Source of the DNA: CAYGJN01 sp964350135
GTDB taxonomy: Bacteria > Bdellovibrionota > Bacteriovoracia > Bacteriovoracales > Bacteriovoracaceae
Length of the DNA stretch: 25,863 nucleotides
Direction: 5' to 3'
Assembly (NCBI GenBank): GCA_964350135.1
Contig: CAYGJN010000024.1
Coordinates: 1-25,863 of the forward strand
Below the pieces are notes generated by a model. It did no database searches, was not told the DNA's origin, and saw nothing but the letters and a program-made list of their open reading frames with translations. The translations under genes were made by a program, and so were the position numbers. Shown one piece after another: positions 23,522 to 25,863 of this stretch (positions are counted from its first letter, which is position 1; each line of letters begins with the position of its first letter).

Positions 23522-24800
23522 TCTATCTAAGCATATTAAGGGTTTTGGTAATAAAAGTATTATCTTTGGAATTGAAAACAGTGATTTTTTAGAATTGCTT
23601 AGCTCGGCCCGTGACCATTGGTCTAGAGGTGATGATAAGTTCGGACTCTTTGCACATCCGTCGACCCATTTTTTAACAAGTTTTTTAGGAGCATTGTGCG
23701 CAGGCAAAAAACCAATTCTTCTTAATCCAAAACTAAAAAAAACTGAAATAAAAAAAATAGCTAAACTCTTTAATATGAGCTGTTTTTCTCCATTAGATTC
23801 AAGAAAAAAATGTGAGAAAAACCTTGAGATTAATAAAGAGAACATCTTTTATATTCTTACCTCAGGCTCAACAGGGGATCAAAAAGCAGTAGGGCATAAT
23901 TTCTTAAGTATTGAATTTGCTGTTGATTCATTTCAAGAATTTTATCAATTAGATAAAGTGGAGTGGCAATATAGTTTGCCATTTTATCATAGTGCTGGAT
24001 TAATGGGTTTTTTTAGAAGTTTTCTCAAAGGTGATACTTATCATTTTGAATCCCATAAAGATGCAAATTGTATTTCTTTAGTTCCAACGCAAATATATCG
24101 TGAACTTGAGGACCCTCAACTAAAACTTCAAAATTATGACTTAATTCTTATCGGCGGTGGTTTAATTCCCAAATCACTTTTTGACAAGGTGAAAAATTAT
24201 AATATTAGTTTAAGTTATGGTCTTAGTGAAACTCTAGGACAAATTTCTGCTACACGTATATCAGATAAAGAATATAGTCATGGAGAAGTATTGCCAGGAA
24301 GAGAAATTGAAGTCATTGATGACAAGGTAGTTATTAGGGGCGGAGCATGTTTAAAACATTACCTTATAAATACTAAAGAAGTGGACCCTCTTAATGATGG
24401 AGGTTTTTATACGAATGATTTAGCTAAGATTATTGGGGGAAAAATTTTTATAAAAGGTCGCCAAGACCAATTGTTTAAAGTATCAGGTGAGCTTTTGAGT
24501 CCTTATAAAATTGAAAGTATAATTCTAGACACGTGTAAATTAGAAGATTGTGTAGTTCTGCCTCTAAAGGATAGAGAAAAAGAAAATATTCCAGTATTGA
24601 TTTATGATGGTGTTATCAATAACTCAAATGATTTTATAGATCTCATTAGTAACTCACTTTCCTCCCTGGAGATCCCTAAATTTTTAATTCCCCTAGATTC
24701 AGTAGGCCCTCAGAGTTCCGGAATCAAGCTCTCAAGACATCTTTTAAAAGAAAAACTAGCTTCTATGCCAAAGGATCAACTTAGTGAATTTAAATTATGA
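23511..24800 (+). CDS. menE: o-Succinylbenzoate-CoA ligase
   Basis: A 429-residue adenylate-forming enzyme that activates OSB as OSB-AMP and then OSB-CoA. It has the P-loop LTSGSTGDQKAV (116-127), SYGLSET (235-241), YTNDLAKI with the ribose-binding Asp303, KGRQDQLFKVSGE (315-327) and a C-terminal SGIKLSRH with the adenylation Lys406. It is shorter than the usual 450-490 residues, with a compact N-terminal region. The ATG at 23511 lies inside the end of menC. The next gene, menH, begins 17 bp before its stop. Confidence 0.94.
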   Translation: MSFNLSKHIKGFGNKSIIFGIENSDFLELLSSARDHWSRGDDKFGLFAHPSTHFLTSFLGALCAGKKPILLNPKLKKTEIKKIAKLFNMSCFSPLDSRKKCEKNLEINKENIFYILTSGSTGDQKAVGHNFLSIEFAVDSFQEFYQLDKVEWQYSLPFYHSAGLMGFFRSFLKGDTYHFESHKDANCISLVPTQIYRELEDPQLKLQNYDLILIGGGLIPKSLFDKVKNYNISLSYGLSETLGQISATRISDKEYSHGEVLPGREIEVIDDKVVIRGGACLKHYLINTKEVDPLNDGGFYTNDLAKIIGGKIFIKGRQDQLFKVSGELLSPYKIESIILDTCKLEDCVVLPLKDREKENIPVLIYDGVINNSNDFIDLISNSLSSLEIPKFLIPLDSVGPQSSGIKLSRHLLKEKLASMPKDQLSEFKL

Positions 24801-25548
24801 TTATGATCTGGTTCCATCTAGCATTCCTGTAGTTTTCTTGCATGGTTTTTTGGGTTCTAGAAATGATTTGAAAATTATTGGTGAAAAGTTAGAATGCTCA
24901 AGTCTTTATATTAGTCTACCTGGCCATGATGATTCAATACTTAAGAGAAAAATTACTTTTAATGATTTTAATTTGGCCTTAGAAAATATTTTAAAAAAAC
25001 TTAAGATTGGGAAATTTATTTTTTACGGATATTCAATGGGAGGGAGACTGGCCCTTGAATATGCTAAATCTGCTCGACTTAAACCTTGTGGGATTTTTTT
25101 AGAATCAGCTTCTTTTGGTTCAGGGTTAAGTAGTATAAGAGCTCAAGATGACTTAGATCTAGCACAGAAAATAGTAAAATTAGATTCATATAAAAAGAAA
25201 GAATCTTTTTTAATTGAATGGTATGAGCAGGGTTTATTTAAAGGACTTAATAGAGACAAGGACAAATTTAAAATTTTGATAGAAAAGATTTCTAAAAATA
25301 ATTTTAGCTGGATTTCATATTCTCTTCAATCATTCAGTGTTGGACTTCAATCTATTTATAATGATGATAATATCCCTCTTTATTATTATGCTGGAGAGTG
25401 GGATATAAAATATGCAGGCCAAGATCTTCCATTTAATTCTAAGAAAACAATTATCGAAAATTCATCTCATAATATTCATCTCATGAATCTAGGTGCTTTA
25501 GTTGAGCATCTAAAGAAAGATCTTTTGGATCTCAAGTTGAGAACTTAA
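24784..25548 (+). CDS. menH: SHCHC synthase (alpha/beta hydrolase)
   Basis: A 254-residue alpha/beta hydrolase that eliminates pyruvate from SEPHCHC to give SHCHC. It shows VVFLHGFLGS (16-25), the nucleophile elbow GYSMGGR with Ser84 and the MenH-typical Arg88, AGEWDIKY with Asp207, and NSSHNIH with His229. The start is GTG at 24784 because AAAGGA lies 8 bp upstream and no other in-frame start precedes the conserved core; this makes a 17-bp overlap with menE. Last gene of the operon; its end overlaps the convergent partial gene by 39 bp. Confidence 0.93.
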   Translation: MNLNYDYDLVPSSIPVVFLHGFLGSRNDLKIIGEKLECSSLYISLPGHDDSILKRKITFNDFNLALENILKKLKIGKFIFYGYSMGGRLALEYAKSARLKPCGIFLESASFGSGLSSIRAQDDLDLAQKIVKLDSYKKKESFLIEWYEQGLFKGLNRDKDKFKILIEKISKNNFSWISYSLQSFSVGLQSIYNDDNIPLYYYAGEWDIKYAGQDLPFNSKKTIIENSSHNIHLMNLGALVEHLKKDLLDLKLRT

Positions 25549-25863
25549 AATCCTAATAACTCCTACAGGAGCCTCAATTGAAATATAGTAGGGGGTTTGT
25601 TCGATTTTTATATTCCCGCCCATAACTCTAAGGTTTACTCTAGGTGTGTAGATTGTAATATTAGAATAAGTTTCTGATTGGCGGTATCGCATAGCTGAGA
25701 GAAATTGATTAATTTCTTCTCTATAGCTGTGAAGTCCAATTGTAGGGGCTTTATTGCTCGAATTAATTTCTAGGGTATCTCTTTTAAGATTACGCTCAAT
25801 ATGTCCTGCTGCAAATAGACCAAATAGAGAACCAAAGACAAGGCCAATAATAAGACCTACTTT
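25510..25863 (-). CDS. C-terminal 117 residues of a membrane-anchored hypothetical protein, cut by the right edge
   Basis: The minus-strand frame is open from the window edge to a TAG at 25512-25510. The visible part begins with a Gly-rich hydrophobic segment (VGLIIGLVFGSLFGLFAAGH), followed by a soluble portion with charged residues (ERNLKRDTLE), SYREEINQFLSAMRYR and a beta-rich end (NLRVMGGNIKIEQTPYYISI). The start lies outside the window; an internal ATG at 25692 would remove the membrane anchor and is unlikely to be the real start. I do not recognise the family. Its last 13 codons overlap menH on the opposite strand. Confidence 0.6.
   Translation of the reverse strand, partial: KVGLIIGLVFGSLFGLFAAGHIERNLKRDTLEINSSNKAPTIGLHSYREEINQFLSAMRYRQSETYSNITIYTPRVNLRVMGGNIKIEQTPYYISIEAPVGVIRILSSQLEIQKIFL

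Noticed and set aside
25553..25567. CTCC-TACA-GGAG hairpin as a menH terminator
   Set aside because: Only 4 bp, no T-tract, and inside the convergent partial gene.
1..25863. CRISPR arrays, tRNA/rRNA genes, insertion sequences, prophage or toxin-antitoxin genes
   Set aside because: Looked for on both strands; no repeat-spacer pattern, cloverleaf-like segments, transposase or phage motifs were recognised.

Overview
The window is AT-rich, gene-dense bacterial DNA with short gaps and many overlapping genes. It carries a classical menaquinone operon, outer-membrane components (a LolA-like periplasmic protein, a beta-barrel ending in Phe, a lipoprotein UshA-type nucleotidase) and two secreted subtilisin-type proteases. 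That points to a Gram-negative, menaquinone-respiring, protein- and nucleotide-scavenging bacterium. Low GC plus this gene mix is compatible with Bdellovibrionota/Bacteriovoracales-type predatory bacteria, but that placement is inference. No rRNA, tRNA, CRISPR array, insertion sequence or phage gene was seen.

Left part (1-7215): a coupled minus-strand pair of a nucleoside-phosphorylase-fold protein and a spore-photoproduct-lyase-like radical SAM enzyme; a plus-strand coupled pair of an aldo/keto reductase and a family 2 glycosyltransferase; a minus-strand pair of a small secreted protein and a lipoprotein 5'-nucleotidase; a histone-deacetylase-fold amidohydrolase; and a DUF5658-type membrane protein.

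Middle part (7216-16466): a 367-bp gap holding a promoter and a long leader with mutually exclusive hairpins, then a first S8 protease with a strong terminator, a HAD purine-type 5'-nucleotidase, a three-gene TAATG-coupled operon (LolA-like protein, DUF1302-like outer-membrane protein, DUF2227 protein), a SAM methyltransferase, an unrecognised 245-residue protein with a terminator, and a second S8 protease behind a near-consensus promoter.

Right part (16463-25548) is a quinone locus. DAHP synthase and a long-chain polyprenyl diphosphate synthase are transcribed to the left. From the same 151-bp divergent promoter region, ubiE/menG-menF-menD-menA-menC-menE-menH run to the right as a tightly overlapping operon. 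One arm can supply chorismate (through the shikimate pathway) and the prenyl tail; the other builds and finishes the naphthoquinone ring. menB and a DHNA-CoA thioesterase are absent and must lie elsewhere. A truncated membrane-anchored protein runs off the right edge.

The best candidate for something undescribed is the radical SAM/nucleosidase pair at 30-2013. The SPL-like enzyme has the cluster cysteines but Glu where spore photoproduct lyases have the essential H-donor Cys, and it is translationally coupled to a nucleosidase-fold protein with an unidentified C-terminal domain.
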